Under the pieces are notes generated by a model. It saw only the letters and a list, made by a program, of their open reading frames with translations. It searched no databases and had not been told where the DNA came from. Positions 26,241-36,385 of a DNA stretch of 64,000 bases are shown here, one piece after another. How positions within the stretch are numbered: position 1 is the stretch's first letter; each line of letters opens with the position of its first letter. Source of the stretch: a virus; IMG/VR virus record IMGVR_UViG_3300046542_000086, positions 17,696-81,695 of that record. One strand, 5' to 3'. The position numbers and the translations under genes are program-made.

Positions 26241-29200
26241 ATGGCTAAGGATAAGAACGAATTTGGGGATGATGACGATCTGAAGTGGGATGACTTAGAC
26301 TTTGGGGATGACTTTCCCGACTTCGATGCGCCTCCGCCAGCAGACGATCGTAAACCAGTGGTTAAGGTAGCGACCTCTTTCTTGAAGGGTGCTGCCGAAG
26401 AACTCACTGACCCCACCAGAGTCCGTAAAATGGCCCTGGATGCGTTACCTGAAGGCTATGGCAAAGCAGCTAATCTCGCCGATACCATAGCGTCAACGGG
26501 ACGCGAACTATACCATACGACCGCCGAGGAATTGAAGCCCGTAATTAAAGACGCAAAGCGCGTTGCTAGACGGGTTCTACCGCTGACCAAAAGTCTGTTG
26601 CCAGAGAAACTCCAGAAGAAACTGGAGGACATGACTTCTGACAACGAGTACAAAGGTCCAAGCGTTGAACAGACTCGGGACTCACAGATCAACTCTGAAG
26701 TTGCGGACATCTTCAAACTCCAAATGGAGAATGACGCCCGTGACAAAGCAGAGGACGAAGTAGCTGACCAAACCAAACGCAAACAGGACACGGCTCGGTT
26801 TAAGACTGAGTTGCAAACCCTGAATGCGATCTTGGGTGGCGTGAACCGTCAAGTGGCTTACCAAGACCAGATTGCCTCGAAGTACCAGCGTAAACATCTG
26901 GAGCTTCAGTTCCTTCAATACTTCACCCTGCGTGACACTTACGAGTTGCACAAGGCTTCTGCTAAAGAGACCAAGTCCCAACTCGACAACGTGATCAAGA
27001 ACACTGGCTTGCCTGAGTTTGCGAAATCAAACGTAACTGAGCATGCGGGTCACTTGTTCCGTGAACGGTTGCTCAACGCAGCGTCGTCGAAGGTGAACCA
27101 GTTCGCTAAAGGGTACATCGATAAGTACAAAGACAACATCATCAAGAAAGGCAAGGAACAGATCGGTGCCTTTAAAGATGGCGCTATGCAAGGTCTGACC
27201 GGCGTCGACATGTTGCTAGACTCGCGTGAGCAGATGGCTGACATGGGTGAAGGCGGAGACGCTTACACTGGTGGCGGGAAGATGCTCGGCGGGATGGCTG
27301 GTGGTTGGTTAGGGAGTAAAGTCTCTAAGCTGGCTAAGCCTCTGTTGGAACGTAATCCAGGGATTGCTAAATGGGGCAACAAACTGGAATACGGTGTCGA
27401 TAACTTTGCCTCGTTGTCTTCTGATTGGGCGAAGAGTGACAAGGGCGAGAACACCGGGATGGATTGGTGGAACAAAGCTCTACGGGGCTTTAAAGACCTT
27501 TCCCCGACTGAGGTGGTTGACTCCAGTCTCGGCGACTCTGACCTGACTCGTTCACAAGACGCCGTACCGTTCAACCATCTGGCACGCAAAACCCTCACGG
27601 ACATTATCCCTGGCTACCTGTCGCGGATTCACCATGAGTTGGCTATCATCCGTACAGGAGATCCTTCGCTTAAACGCCTAGGCTACGACCTGAAGGATGG
27701 TGGGTTTGCTTCGATGGATAAAGTCACCAAGTCGATGGGTTCGGTGCTGTTCGATCAGACCAAGAACTTCGATAAGGTTAAAGGCACTACCAACAACCTG
27801 ATTGATGGGTTGGAAAAGCAACACGGGCAAAAGTTCTCTGACACCCAACGCAAAGCTCTCTATGACAAGTTCATTGGCGAAGCAGCTTCGGGGCAGGGTC
27901 GTTTTGACGTCAAGAAGTTCGCAGACGTTGACCAATGGAAGGACCTCAGTGATGAGGACGCTCTGAAGCTCTCCTACATGTTCAGTGATGACGTGGGTGA
28001 AGAGCAACAGAATAAATACTCGAAAGAGTTCTTGAAGATCCGTGAAGGCGTCAACAACCCGACCGACGCTATTAAAGGTCTGATTGATTCTGGTCAACTC
28101 GAGAGTATGCGAGCACTGGGGCTAGTTACGGGTGAGGGTGACGGTCGCAAGGTATCACAAGAGCGTATCGTAGACATCCTACGTAATGGAGGTTTCGGTG
28201 AGCCAACTGATGAAGGAACTCCTCCTCCTAACGGTTCTCCTCCTAGTCCTGACAGCCGTCCAGGCGGTGGAGGCCCTCTTGGCGGTCTTCGTAATGCCAA
28301 CGACGCTCCTAAAGGCGCTGGCCAGAAAGATGGGGGGATAGACACACCTAAGAATCCTAATGAGTTCATGGAGGTCATTGGGGAATACCAAATGCTGTTG
28401 CTGGAAGACATCCGTAAGGGGATTGCTAACCCAGCCGCACTCTCTCAATACGCCGAGGCTGCACGCAATGCTCCGGGCGCTACTGAAGAGACGTGTGAGT
28501 GTGTGGACAAGATGGTGGAGGCGTATAAAGCTGGTAACGATGAGCTGGTGCAACACTTAGCTAACGTGTACGAGCTGCTGGCTTCTGGGCAACTGCAAAC
28601 CATGTCGATGAGTATGCCGTTTGACCCTGAGCGTTTCAACACGGTAGGCGGTCACCTAGGTCGTGGGTTGAGCAAACTCAAAGGGGCTGGTAAGTGGGGC
28701 TTGGGCAAAGTTACTGGTTTCTATGGCTCGATGCTGTCCATGCAAAAGAACCTCCTCAAAGGTGGGGTGAAAGGTGCGTGGTCTGCTGCTAAGGGTGCAG
28801 GCAATCTGCTTCTGGGTAGAGCCAAAGACCAACTGAACGAATGGGGTGACGTCTACATTAAAGGACAGGGTCGACCTATCCTGACGTGGGCTCAACTCAA
28901 GGCTGGTGAATACTTAAACGAAGACGGTACGCCGATTACTTCGTGGAAGGACGTCAAAGGTCCAGTGAAGAACAAAGCGGGTCAGTACGTTCTGACAGCT
29001 GAGCAGTTTGCAAAAGGCTTGGTCGACGAACACGCTCGTCCGATGTTCACCAAGATCAAAGACTTCGGGATGAAATGGGCTGGCCGTTTGAGCAGCTTCG
29101 TGACGTCTCCGTTCCGTGGAATGAAAGACGCTATCAAAGGCACTTTCAACACAGTCAAGGACTTTGTAGAACGTCCACGCGACATGTACCTGCCGGGCAA

Positions 29201-32200
29201 TCCGATTCCGGTACTGTTGGCGAGTGTGATGCAAGCTGGTGGTTATAAGAACTCTGACGGTTCTGAGATCCGTAAGATCACCGACATCAAAGGTACCGTG
29301 TACGATCTGGAAGGGAACGTAGTAGTCTCTCTCGAATCGTTGCGGGCTGGTCTGGTCGACGTTGCGGGCAAGAAGTTCAAGTCATTGGGTCAGGCTGTAC
29401 TGGGGGGTGCTGGGAAGCTGATCGGGGGAGCTGTTGGCCTCGGGATCAAAGCGTTCAAAGGCGTCTCCAACCACATGAGTAAAATGCTCGGTGGATTGAA
29501 GTCTGGTGCTGGCAATCTGTTTAACAAAGGTCGAGGAATGCTGAAGGGACTTAAGGTCCCTGGTCTGGGTGGCGATACAGAAATGATGGAAGTGATTGGT
29601 GAATACCAAATCCTTCTGCTCGAAGAGATTCGAGACGCTATCCGTGCACAATCGGCTAAAAAGGTTAAAGGCGACTTTGACGGTGACGGACTACGCAATG
29701 GTTCTGGGGAAGCCCTCAGTGCTAGCCGTAAGAAAACTCGTGACGAACGTGAGGCTAAACAGAAGGCTGCTGACGAAGAACGCAAGAAAGGTAAAGGCGA
29801 GAAGAAAGGCGGCTTGATGGGGTTGTTGACCATGATCGGTGGCGCTGTGATGGGGATGGCTAAAGGCTTCATGGACCTACCTAAAACCCTGATCACTGCG
29901 ATGCGTGCAATGTCTGCGGCGAAAGCTTTGGGTAGTGCGGCTGACCTAGCTGGTGGTGCTGGTCGTGGTGGTAAGTTGGCTCGTGGGGCGAAAGCTCTAG
30001 GTCGTGGTCTGTTGGGTGCTGGCTCGATGTTGGGGACAGCAGCAATGGGTGTCGGTCGTCTGGCCTTCGGTGGCGTGAGTGGTTTGGCTCGTGGTGCTTG
30101 GGCGGTGGGTTCAGCAGCAGTCGGTGTGCTGGGTGCTCCAGTCGTCTTGGGTATCGCTGCGGCTGCGGCTGTTGGGTATCTGGGTTACAAAGCTTGGAAG
30201 TCTTACAAGAAGACTGGCAACAGTGACCTGTTGAAGTACCGAGTAGCACAGTACGGTCTCGACTACGAGGATGACGAGCAGACTAAGAAAGTCTTCGAGT
30301 TGGAAAGCTTGATTGGTCCGAACGTTAAGTTCAATGGGCGTGGTCCAGAGATCAACTGGCAGAACGTTGACGTTAAACGTGTCCGTGAGATCTTTGGTCT
30401 GAAGGACGATGATCCTGAGGGTCTCAAACGTTTCGGTACTTGGTTCGAGACTCGCTTTGGTCCAGTGTTCGTCAGTCACCTTAAAATGCTTCAGAAGTAT
30501 TCGACGTCTACCAAGATCGAAGAAGCTGATGAAGTGGTGAAGATCGAAGACAAACTGAAGTTCCTCGAAGGTGTCCAAGTTGATGACGCTGACACCACTT
30601 ACGGTGAGTTGACCAGTCCGTTTGGTGACGAAGCTTTGTCTATGGGTCCGTCTCAGGTGAAAGCGGTCTACGATACAGTAGTAGCGCACATCAAAGAGCA
30701 GCTACCTAAAGGCAAGGACAAAACCGGTAAAGAACCAGCGGTTGGCATTGCTGGGGCTGCTGCGGCAGCGACTTTGGCTGGTGGTCCTCTGGCTGGCCTC
30801 GCTACGGCGAACGCTAAGGCAGAAGTTGAGCAGACCCTAGCCTCTAAGGTTGGTGGTTGGTTGTCCAACGCGGTCTCGTCTATCCCCGGTGCGGGTATGG
30901 TGGGCTCAGCTTTCAACTGGCTCAAGGACAAGGTGCTCGGGAAAGACTTCAAAGTCCCTGACATCATGAACCGTGAGATTGATCCACTGACCTCTATTCG
31001 CTACCGCTTGTACGGTTTAGCGGAGATGAACTACTCTCGTGTGTCGCCGATCTCTCGCTTGGAAGAGCGGGTGTTGAAGGACATCTCGTACAGTGGTTCG
31101 AAACAGGCAGAGTTTAACGGGGATGCTGAAGACATCTGGAATGAGGTAGCTGGTGGCTTTACGTCCAGTCCTAATTCTGAAGCAGTCAAGACCCGTTGGA
31201 TGAAGTGGTTCGGTGAGCGTTTCCTCCCAGTGATGATTGCGTTCTTAACCGGTGTGCAGAAGTTTGTCTCGAACGGTAACCCGTTTGAAGCACACGATCG
31301 CCTCAAAGCGTCTCAGAGTCTTGAGATTGCTCGGTTCATGAACAGCTCCCAGTCCAACTACGACAAACAGTCGAATGAGAATTCTTCGGTTTGGGGTGTG
31401 ACTGCTTCGCCGTTTGATGACTACGAGGTCAACACTGACGCTACGGTACTCAAACCGTTCATGGCTGCTCTGGAAGAGTCTGCTAACAAAGAGACCCTCA
31501 ACGAGAAAGTCAAAACGGAACGAGCGGGGAAAGTACAAGCCCTGTTGAATAAAGTCACCGGTAGTTCGGGTAAGGCTAATCCAAGTCCGCTGTGGGAAGA
31601 CGAAGGCGTAGCTGATCGCAGCAGTGTGCCTAAGCCGTTGCTGAAAGCCATGTACGGCGTAATGCCAATGGCTGGTGGTGAGGCGGGTTACACGAAAGGC
31701 GGTCTCGGGACGTTGGATGTGGGTGCAGGGGCTGGCGGTAACATTGCTGGTCTACCTGAAGTCACAGGTCCTGACGGAGAATACTCCACCTACAAAGACA
31801 TGATCATCGCTGTGTCGAAGATGGTGGGTGTTGACCCTGGTCTGATGGCTACCATGGCATCGATCGAGTCAGGCTTCCGTGGTCGAGTGAAAGCTGCTAC
31901 GTCCTCTGCGACTGGTTTGTATCAGTTCATCAGTGGTACGTGGAAGACCATGTTGGCGAAGTACGGTTCCAAGTATGGGTTGTCTCCGGATACCCCGTCC
32001 TCTGATCCTCGTGCTAACGCCTTGATGGGTGCGGAGTACATCCGTGAGAACTCGGCAATCCTCAAAGCCAAAACTGGACGGACTCCAACTGACACCGATA
32101 TTTACTTGGCGCACTTCTTGGGCCCAGGTGGTGCGGCTAAGTTGCTCAGTGCTGACCCTAGTGCAAACGCGGCAACGCTGATGCCTTCGGCTGCTGGTGC

Positions 32201-32963
32201 GAACAAGTCGATCTTCTTCGCAGATGGTCGTCCTCGTACGGTAGCACAAGTCTACGCTGAGATTGACCGTCGGGTTCGTGTACACCGGGCTAAGTATGCT
32301 GGTGACGCACGTGCGGCTGGTGGGTTCTCTGCTAACGTAGACGTTCCTACTTCGGCTCCGTCAATTCCGGGTGTAACAGCTCCGACTGCTGCTCCATCAG
32401 CTAGTGGGACTCCTGCTCCTAAAGCTCCTGCAAGTGGCGGTCCAATTGGGATCATGGCTCCAGCGGCTCCGACTGCTGCTCCTGAAGTCCCAGCGACTAA
32501 ACAGTCTCCATTGGTTCAATCGGTTGCTGCTGCGGCACCAGCTGCAATGCCAACGGGTCCTGTCGCCCCAGTAACTAACAGCGTTCCTCCAAGCACTGGT
32601 GTAACTAGTGAGCCTGCACTGGGTGGTAACGTAGCTGAAGCCGCTGTGATCCGTAAGGCACAGGCTGAGAGACAAGCACAAGCTGCCTCGTTGCAAGACC
32701 AGGAATCAAGTGCTGCGTTGAATCAGAACTTCAGTGGTGTGGCTGAGGTCATGCGCAAACAACTGGAGATTCAGCTGAAGATGGCTCAGTCGTTGGATAA
32801 CATCGACCAAGGTATTCAGACGCTGGTCAAGAGTGGTTCTGTAGCAGCCGCAGGTCAACCTGCTCGTAATGAACCTGTTGCGAGTAGATCCAACACCGCA
32901 GTTAAACCGACAGACGTGCCTGCACGTTTGACGCCCATTAGCATGAAGCGGTTGAAGGCGTAA
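26241..32963 (+). CDS. Giant tail protein with lytic transglycosylase domain (phiKZ gp181-like)
   Basis: A 2240-residue virion protein, near the 2237 of phiKZ gp181, expected to act as tape measure and to open peptidoglycan during infection. Order: acidic N-terminus; coiled-coil helices (150-330); a glycine/proline linker near 660-700; a repeated MEVIGEYQ helix at 710 and 1116; a repeated domain with GEYLNEDG and GGYKNSDG near 890 and 1000; DFDGDG, a calcium-loop-like motif, near 1143; Gly/Ala-rich hydrophobic segments at 1190-1320; an SLT-type transglycosylase with catalytic E1876 (SIESGF) and GLYQF; an Ala/Pro-rich stretch at 2030-2130; and a C-terminal helix. The start has GGGAGCG. Confidence 0.9.
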   Translation: MAKDKNEFGDDDDLKWDDLDFGDDFPDFDAPPPADDRKPVVKVATSFLKGAAEELTDPTRVRKMALDALPEGYGKAANLADTIASTGRELYHTTAEELKPVIKDAKRVARRVLPLTKSLLPEKLQKKLEDMTSDNEYKGPSVEQTRDSQINSEVADIFKLQMENDARDKAEDEVADQTKRKQDTARFKTELQTLNAILGGVNRQVAYQDQIASKYQRKHLELQFLQYFTLRDTYELHKASAKETKSQLDNVIKNTGLPEFAKSNVTEHAGHLFRERLLNAASSKVNQFAKGYIDKYKDNIIKKGKEQIGAFKDGAMQGLTGVDMLLDSREQMADMGEGGDAYTGGGKMLGGMAGGWLGSKVSKLAKPLLERNPGIAKWGNKLEYGVDNFASLSSDWAKSDKGENTGMDWWNKALRGFKDLSPTEVVDSSLGDSDLTRSQDAVPFNHLARKTLTDIIPGYLSRIHHELAIIRTGDPSLKRLGYDLKDGGFASMDKVTKSMGSVLFDQTKNFDKVKGTTNNLIDGLEKQHGQKFSDTQRKALYDKFIGEAASGQGRFDVKKFADVDQWKDLSDEDALKLSYMFSDDVGEEQQNKYSKEFLKIREGVNNPTDAIKGLIDSGQLESMRALGLVTGEGDGRKVSQERIVDILRNGGFGEPTDEGTPPPNGSPPSPDSRPGGGGPLGGLRNANDAPKGAGQKDGGIDTPKNPNEFMEVIGEYQMLLLEDIRKGIANPAALSQYAEAARNAPGATEETCECVDKMVEAYKAGNDELVQHLANVYELLASGQLQTMSMSMPFDPERFNTVGGHLGRGLSKLKGAGKWGLGKVTGFYGSMLSMQKNLLKGGVKGAWSAAKGAGNLLLGRAKDQLNEWGDVYIKGQGRPILTWAQLKAGEYLNEDGTPITSWKDVKGPVKNKAGQYVLTAEQFAKGLVDEHARPMFTKIKDFGMKWAGRLSSFVTSPFRGMKDAIKGTFNTVKDFVERPRDMYLPGNPIPVLLASVMQAGGYKNSDGSEIRKITDIKGTVYDLEGNVVVSLESLRAGLVDVAGKKFKSLGQAVLGGAGKLIGGAVGLGIKAFKGVSNHMSKMLGGLKSGAGNLFNKGRGMLKGLKVPGLGGDTEMMEVIGEYQILLLEEIRDAIRAQSAKKVKGDFDGDGLRNGSGEALSASRKKTRDEREAKQKAADEERKKGKGEKKGGLMGLLTMIGGAVMGMAKGFMDLPKTLITAMRAMSAAKALGSAADLAGGAGRGGKLARGAKALGRGLLGAGSMLGTAAMGVGRLAFGGVSGLARGAWAVGSAAVGVLGAPVVLGIAAAAAVGYLGYKAWKSYKKTGNSDLLKYRVAQYGLDYEDDEQTKKVFELESLIGPNVKFNGRGPEINWQNVDVKRVREIFGLKDDDPEGLKRFGTWFETRFGPVFVSHLKMLQKYSTSTKIEEADEVVKIEDKLKFLEGVQVDDADTTYGELTSPFGDEALSMGPSQVKAVYDTVVAHIKEQLPKGKDKTGKEPAVGIAGAAAAATLAGGPLAGLATANAKAEVEQTLASKVGGWLSNAVSSIPGAGMVGSAFNWLKDKVLGKDFKVPDIMNREIDPLTSIRYRLYGLAEMNYSRVSPISRLEERVLKDISYSGSKQAEFNGDAEDIWNEVAGGFTSSPNSEAVKTRWMKWFGERFLPVMIAFLTGVQKFVSNGNPFEAHDRLKASQSLEIARFMNSSQSNYDKQSNENSSVWGVTASPFDDYEVNTDATVLKPFMAALEESANKETLNEKVKTERAGKVQALLNKVTGSSGKANPSPLWEDEGVADRSSVPKPLLKAMYGVMPMAGGEAGYTKGGLGTLDVGAGAGGNIAGLPEVTGPDGEYSTYKDMIIAVSKMVGVDPGLMATMASIESGFRGRVKAATSSATGLYQFISGTWKTMLAKYGSKYGLSPDTPSSDPRANALMGAEYIRENSAILKAKTGRTPTDTDIYLAHFLGPGGAAKLLSADPSANAATLMPSAAGANKSIFFADGRPRTVAQVYAEIDRRVRVHRAKYAGDARAAGGFSANVDVPTSAPSIPGVTAPTAAPSASGTPAPKAPASGGPIGIMAPAAPTAAPEVPATKQSPLVQSVAAAAPAAMPTGPVAPVTNSVPPSTGVTSEPALGGNVAEAAVIRKAQAERQAQAASLQDQESSAALNQNFSGVAEVMRKQLEIQLKMAQSLDNIDQGIQTLVKSGSVAAAGQPARNEPVASRSNTAVKPTDVPARLTPISMKRLKA

Positions 32964-32966
32964 CTA

Positions 32967-32993
32967 GAGTGGGGGCAACCCCACTCTCCCTTT
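32967..32993 (+). terminator. Intrinsic terminator after giant tail protein
   Basis: GAGTGGGG-GCAA-CCCCACTC, an 8-bp perfect stem with a GCAA tetraloop, is followed by TCCCTTTACTT. It lies between two plus-strand structural genes. Confidence 0.8.
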
Positions 32994-33012
32994 ACTTAAA
33001 CGAGATCAGGTC

Positions 33013-34968
33013 ATGGCTGAATTAAAGGACACAGACTGGATCAGACAATCGTTTATGTTGCCACGCAAGTCTATTGCGAATGCTGACTCCATTCGTCGTA
33101 CCCTAACAGATGCTCGGTTCAAGTTCACCGACACCACGCTAGGCGGCAACTTCGCGATTAACCCTCCTCCTCAGTTTACTCGTTATGCTGACTTGGTGGT
33201 ACCTAGCTTGTACAGTAAGTCCACGGGGATGGGTCGTTACTACAGTGAGGCCATCGATGACAACGCACAACTGATCCACATGCGTTTCGGTGTACCAGAG
33301 TTCAACTCCCTCACGAACTTCTTCTTCAACTTCTATAACCCTCAAGCGGCTTCCCTAGCGCGGACCGGTAGGGCTAACGAGATCTCGTTTGCTCTGGGTA
33401 AGTTGTTGGGGACGATCATTACCTTGCCTGCTCAGTTGTTTATCACAGCAGGTTCGGCACTGAACTTCTTCTTGGGTCGTCCTACCTCGAAGTACTACTA
33501 CCTCAAACCAGCGATGCCTTTGTATTGGAACGCTGTGAACACCATTGCCAACGGCATTGCCGTGAACATGGGTATCACCCCTCGTACCTTTCAGGACGAT
33601 GAAAAGAAATCCATTCCGGGTTCACTGGAGAACACTGCCGAACAAGCCAAGCTCTATCACAAACTCAATCCGGGGTTGTGGCATGAGTCTGGTCAGATCG
33701 ACGTGTACTCACTGGCAACCAAAGCGCAACGCTTGGCCAACAGTCAACGTGACAAGATGGCGGAGATCCTCGAGTCCCGTGAGAGTCCTACGGCGATTCG
33801 CAATGCGATCCTAAGCTTCCGGGAAAACCCTCAGCTTAACGACAACCGCATCTATAAGGACTTCGAGTCTTACCTGTCTGCCTACCAAGGTCTCAACGAA
33901 CGCAAGTCTGATACTGATGACGGTGCTGCGGAGATGACTGGAGACAAACGGGAGTACAAGAAGAACTTCCTTGAGTTTGTGGAAGCCGAGCACAACGACG
34001 GTGCACAGTGGGTTACGTTTAACGTAGAACACACAGGGTCTGCCTCTGAGAGTTTCAACAGCTCGGTGGGTGAGTCTGACATCTCGTCCAAGTTGAATGG
34101 GTTGTCGGCTGCTGGTCGTTCGGCACGTTTCTCTACAGCTGATGGTCAGTCCGGTATCAACTTCATTGACGATGCGATGAAGATGGTGGGGAGCTTTGTA
34201 GACGGTGCGTTGGATTCTATTAAGCTCTCGGGCTTGATGGCGTTCTCTGGTATGGCCATTGCTGACATTCCCAAGATGTGGCAATCGTCTTCGGCTAACC
34301 TACCACGCATGGATTACACGATCAAACTACGCACGCCGTACGGGAACAAGTTCTCCCGGTTCACGGATATGTACGTTCAGTTGTCGATGTTGTTGGCAGC
34401 CGCTCTACCGATCTCCACTGGTAAGCAATCGTACACCAGTCCGTTTCTGTGTGAGGTCTATTCCAAAGGGCGGGCACAAACCCGTCTGGGTATGATCGAG
34501 TCTATGACGATCACTCGGGGTACTGGTAACCTTGGGTGGACACAGGACAGTGAAGCACTGGGTATTGACGTGACGTTCTCGATTGTGGACATGTCTACGA
34601 TCATGCACATGCCAATCAACGCAGGCTTCCAGTTGAACGACGCTATCGTTGGCGGTCTCGGTGTAGCAACCGCAATCGCTGGTGGTGGTAGCGGTAAAGC
34701 TATTGCTGCGGGTGTGTCACTGGTGGCGGGAACAGACTTTGCCAAAGGGGTGTTTGCTGAAGACACCATGTTCTCGGACTACTTAGCAGTCTTAAGTAGT
34801 ATGTCACTCGTCGAACAAACGTACACGTATCAGAAACTGCGCTTGAACCTTGCGAAACAAATGGGTTCGATGGATACGTGGTTCTCGCAGTCGCACTTCG
34901 CCAACTGGTTCATGAACACCAAACCAGCACGCCTGATCTCTGGGTTTGCTACGGGTACAGGTATCTGA
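33013..34968 (+). CDS. Virion structural protein, 651 aa
   Basis: Large protein following the transglycosylase gene, in the phiKZ gp182-like position. It has hydrophobic helical stretches at about residues 138-160 (LLGTIITLPAQLFITAGSAL) and a Gly/Ala-rich hydrophobic region near 550-580, so parts may contact membrane or pack inside the tail. No enzymatic motif. Start with GATCAGGTC ahead of ATG; stop within a two-way terminator that is duplicated at 54123-54168. Role unproven. Confidence 0.7.
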   Translation: MAELKDTDWIRQSFMLPRKSIANADSIRRTLTDARFKFTDTTLGGNFAINPPPQFTRYADLVVPSLYSKSTGMGRYYSEAIDDNAQLIHMRFGVPEFNSLTNFFFNFYNPQAASLARTGRANEISFALGKLLGTIITLPAQLFITAGSALNFFLGRPTSKYYYLKPAMPLYWNAVNTIANGIAVNMGITPRTFQDDEKKSIPGSLENTAEQAKLYHKLNPGLWHESGQIDVYSLATKAQRLANSQRDKMAEILESRESPTAIRNAILSFRENPQLNDNRIYKDFESYLSAYQGLNERKSDTDDGAAEMTGDKREYKKNFLEFVEAEHNDGAQWVTFNVEHTGSASESFNSSVGESDISSKLNGLSAAGRSARFSTADGQSGINFIDDAMKMVGSFVDGALDSIKLSGLMAFSGMAIADIPKMWQSSSANLPRMDYTIKLRTPYGNKFSRFTDMYVQLSMLLAAALPISTGKQSYTSPFLCEVYSKGRAQTRLGMIESMTITRGTGNLGWTQDSEALGIDVTFSIVDMSTIMHMPINAGFQLNDAIVGGLGVATAIAGGGSGKAIAAGVSLVAGTDFAKGVFAEDTMFSDYLAVLSSMSLVEQTYTYQKLRLNLAKQMGSMDTWFSQSHFANWFMNTKPARLISGFATGTGI

Positions 34969-35011
34969 CGGCATAGAGGCTCCCTTCGGGGAGCCTCGTT
35001 ATGCGCTTACA
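34966..35011. terminator. Bidirectional terminator, copy 1 of a 46-bp duplicate
   Basis: GAGGCTCCC-TTCG-GGGAGCCTC forms a 9-bp perfect stem flanked by GCATA and TTATGC, between convergent genes. The 46 bases from the stop codon of the left gene to beyond the stop of the right gene equal 54123-54168 with a single mismatch. Confidence 0.9.
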
Positions 35012-36011
35012 AATTGACACCGGGGTAGTACTGACGAATCAACGAAGTCAAAGCAGCCGCCTTGTGCGTTGGTGCAATCATCACTGGCAACTTGTATTCT
35101 TCCATTTGACCCAGTAACGTCAAAGCACTGGCGGAAGCGTACGTGAACATTTCCAAGTTGTCGATGCTCACACCGTTACGAGTGTACTTCGCCCAATTGG
35201 GGTCAATGTGATTCAAGACCGCTAGCAGCTCCGTGGTGCGTTCTGGATACTGAGCCGGTGTGGTTTTATCAGCGAACTTGTAAAACATCAGGATGCGCTT
35301 ACAGGCGTCCGGAGCAGTGTTCAACACACCACCTGCGGTTAACGTCTCACCCATAATCTTCAACGCTTCGATATTACTCGACAGGATGGCTACTGTGTAG
35401 GACTTACCGTAAGAATACAACGTTACGGAATTATCGCTAACCGAAGCCACAGCTTCCTGAATCAAGTCAGTAGCACCCGACTTAATTGCGTAGTCGATGA
35501 TCGTGCTAGCCATCGATGCTTCAGCTGCCAAATCGAACACACTGAAGATGTCAGACTTACCAGTTAACTGCCGCGCTAGACCAGCCAGTCCGTTGATGTC
35601 ATCCAAGTTACCTGACATGTACGCCTTCACGCCAGTCTTGGTTGCCCCCATGATTGACGCCACGGTACCCTTAGACACCCCGAACTTATCGAAGGTATCG
35701 AACAGAGTGTTCTGCATGTTCCCCGTCAAGCCTTTCATCAGACCTGTGGAGCCCATGCTCTTACCGATCCGAGTCAGTACGTCCAGCTTAGACAGTCGTC
35801 CATTCTGAGCCGCCGTAACGTCCCGCATGATGTTTTTGAGCATCGCTGGGTTTTTACGGATGGTCTGTGCAGCGTCAGCACTGAAGTTCTTCAGTACGTC
35901 CGGTAACGAGTTAAGCGTCTGGTTAGCTTTCTGTTTATACGTATCGACCGTTAGGAGTGCGTCCACCGGCCCAGACTTAAACAGAGAGGTTGCAATCTTA
36001 CCTGTAGTCAC
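35007..36011 (-). CDS. Probable virion protein, 334 aa
   Basis: A mostly helical protein, Ala/Lys/Leu-rich, without membrane segment or catalytic motif. GTG 36011 is preceded by GGGAGAG. It is convergent with the 651-residue structural gene. Position corresponds to the block after phiKZ gp181-gp182, whose products are virion proteins; this is the only support for the role. Confidence 0.6.
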   Translation of the reverse strand: MTTGKIATSLFKSGPVDALLTVDTYKQKANQTLNSLPDVLKNFSADAAQTIRKNPAMLKNIMRDVTAAQNGRLSKLDVLTRIGKSMGSTGLMKGLTGNMQNTLFDTFDKFGVSKGTVASIMGATKTGVKAYMSGNLDDINGLAGLARQLTGKSDIFSVFDLAAEASMASTIIDYAIKSGATDLIQEAVASVSDNSVTLYSYGKSYTVAILSSNIEALKIMGETLTAGGVLNTAPDACKRILMFYKFADKTTPAQYPERTTELLAVLNHIDPNWAKYTRNGVSIDNLEMFTYASASALTLLGQMEEYKLPVMIAPTHKAAALTSLIRQYYPGVNL

Positions 36012-36031
36012 GGTTCTCTCCCAAACGAGAC

Positions 36032-36061
36032 AAAAAAAAGAAGGGGCGTGAACCCCTTCTT
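36032..36061 (-). terminator. Intrinsic terminator after 36075-36383 gene
   Basis: GAAGGGG/CCCCTTC (7 bp, 6-base loop) is followed on the minus strand by eight T residues, the only textbook U-run terminator in this part; it lacks the TTATGC tail. Confidence 0.88.
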
Positions 36062-36074
36062 AATTCTTTAGAGC

Positions 36075-36383
36075 TTAGAAATGCTGGGTGCCGACTGGGC
36101 GCTCCAGTTTACACAGCTTCAGGAAACCAGCGGCTTCCAGTTTCTGCATGAACACAGCAGGAGGGTACAGTAGCTTACCGATCTGGATGAAGTCGCCATC
36201 TTGCACGTCTTCAGCCTGATGGAACTCAAAGCCGTCCATGGAAGGCGGTACCAAACGAACCATGTGGTCGTGATACGCCTTGCCAGTGACTTTGCGCCAG
36301 TAGGTCATGTCGGTCGGATTCAGCTTCGGAAGCGGAGTCTCTTCACCAACAATACGGCACTTCAGAACAGTTTCCAAACTCAT
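36075..36383 (-). CDS. Unknown protein, 102 aa
   Basis: A small soluble protein with GGAAG before ATG. The N-terminus is beta-like, with a proline-rich segment near residues 15-22 and an amphipathic C-terminal helix. Not recognised. It lies two bases after the stop of the 172-residue gene and is ended by the U-run terminator, so the two form one unit. Confidence 0.65.
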   Translation of the reverse strand: MSLETVLKCRIVGEETPLPKLNPTDMTYWRKVTGKAYHDHMVRLVPPSMDGFEFHQAEDVQDGDFIQIGKLLYPPAVFMQKLEAAGFLKLCKLERPVGTQHF

Positions 36384-36385
36384 CT

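Noticed and set aside
26500-26515. Further copy of the GGTATAG-type motif
   Set aside because: A nine-base match on the minus strand inside the giant tail gene and not before any start; treated as chance.
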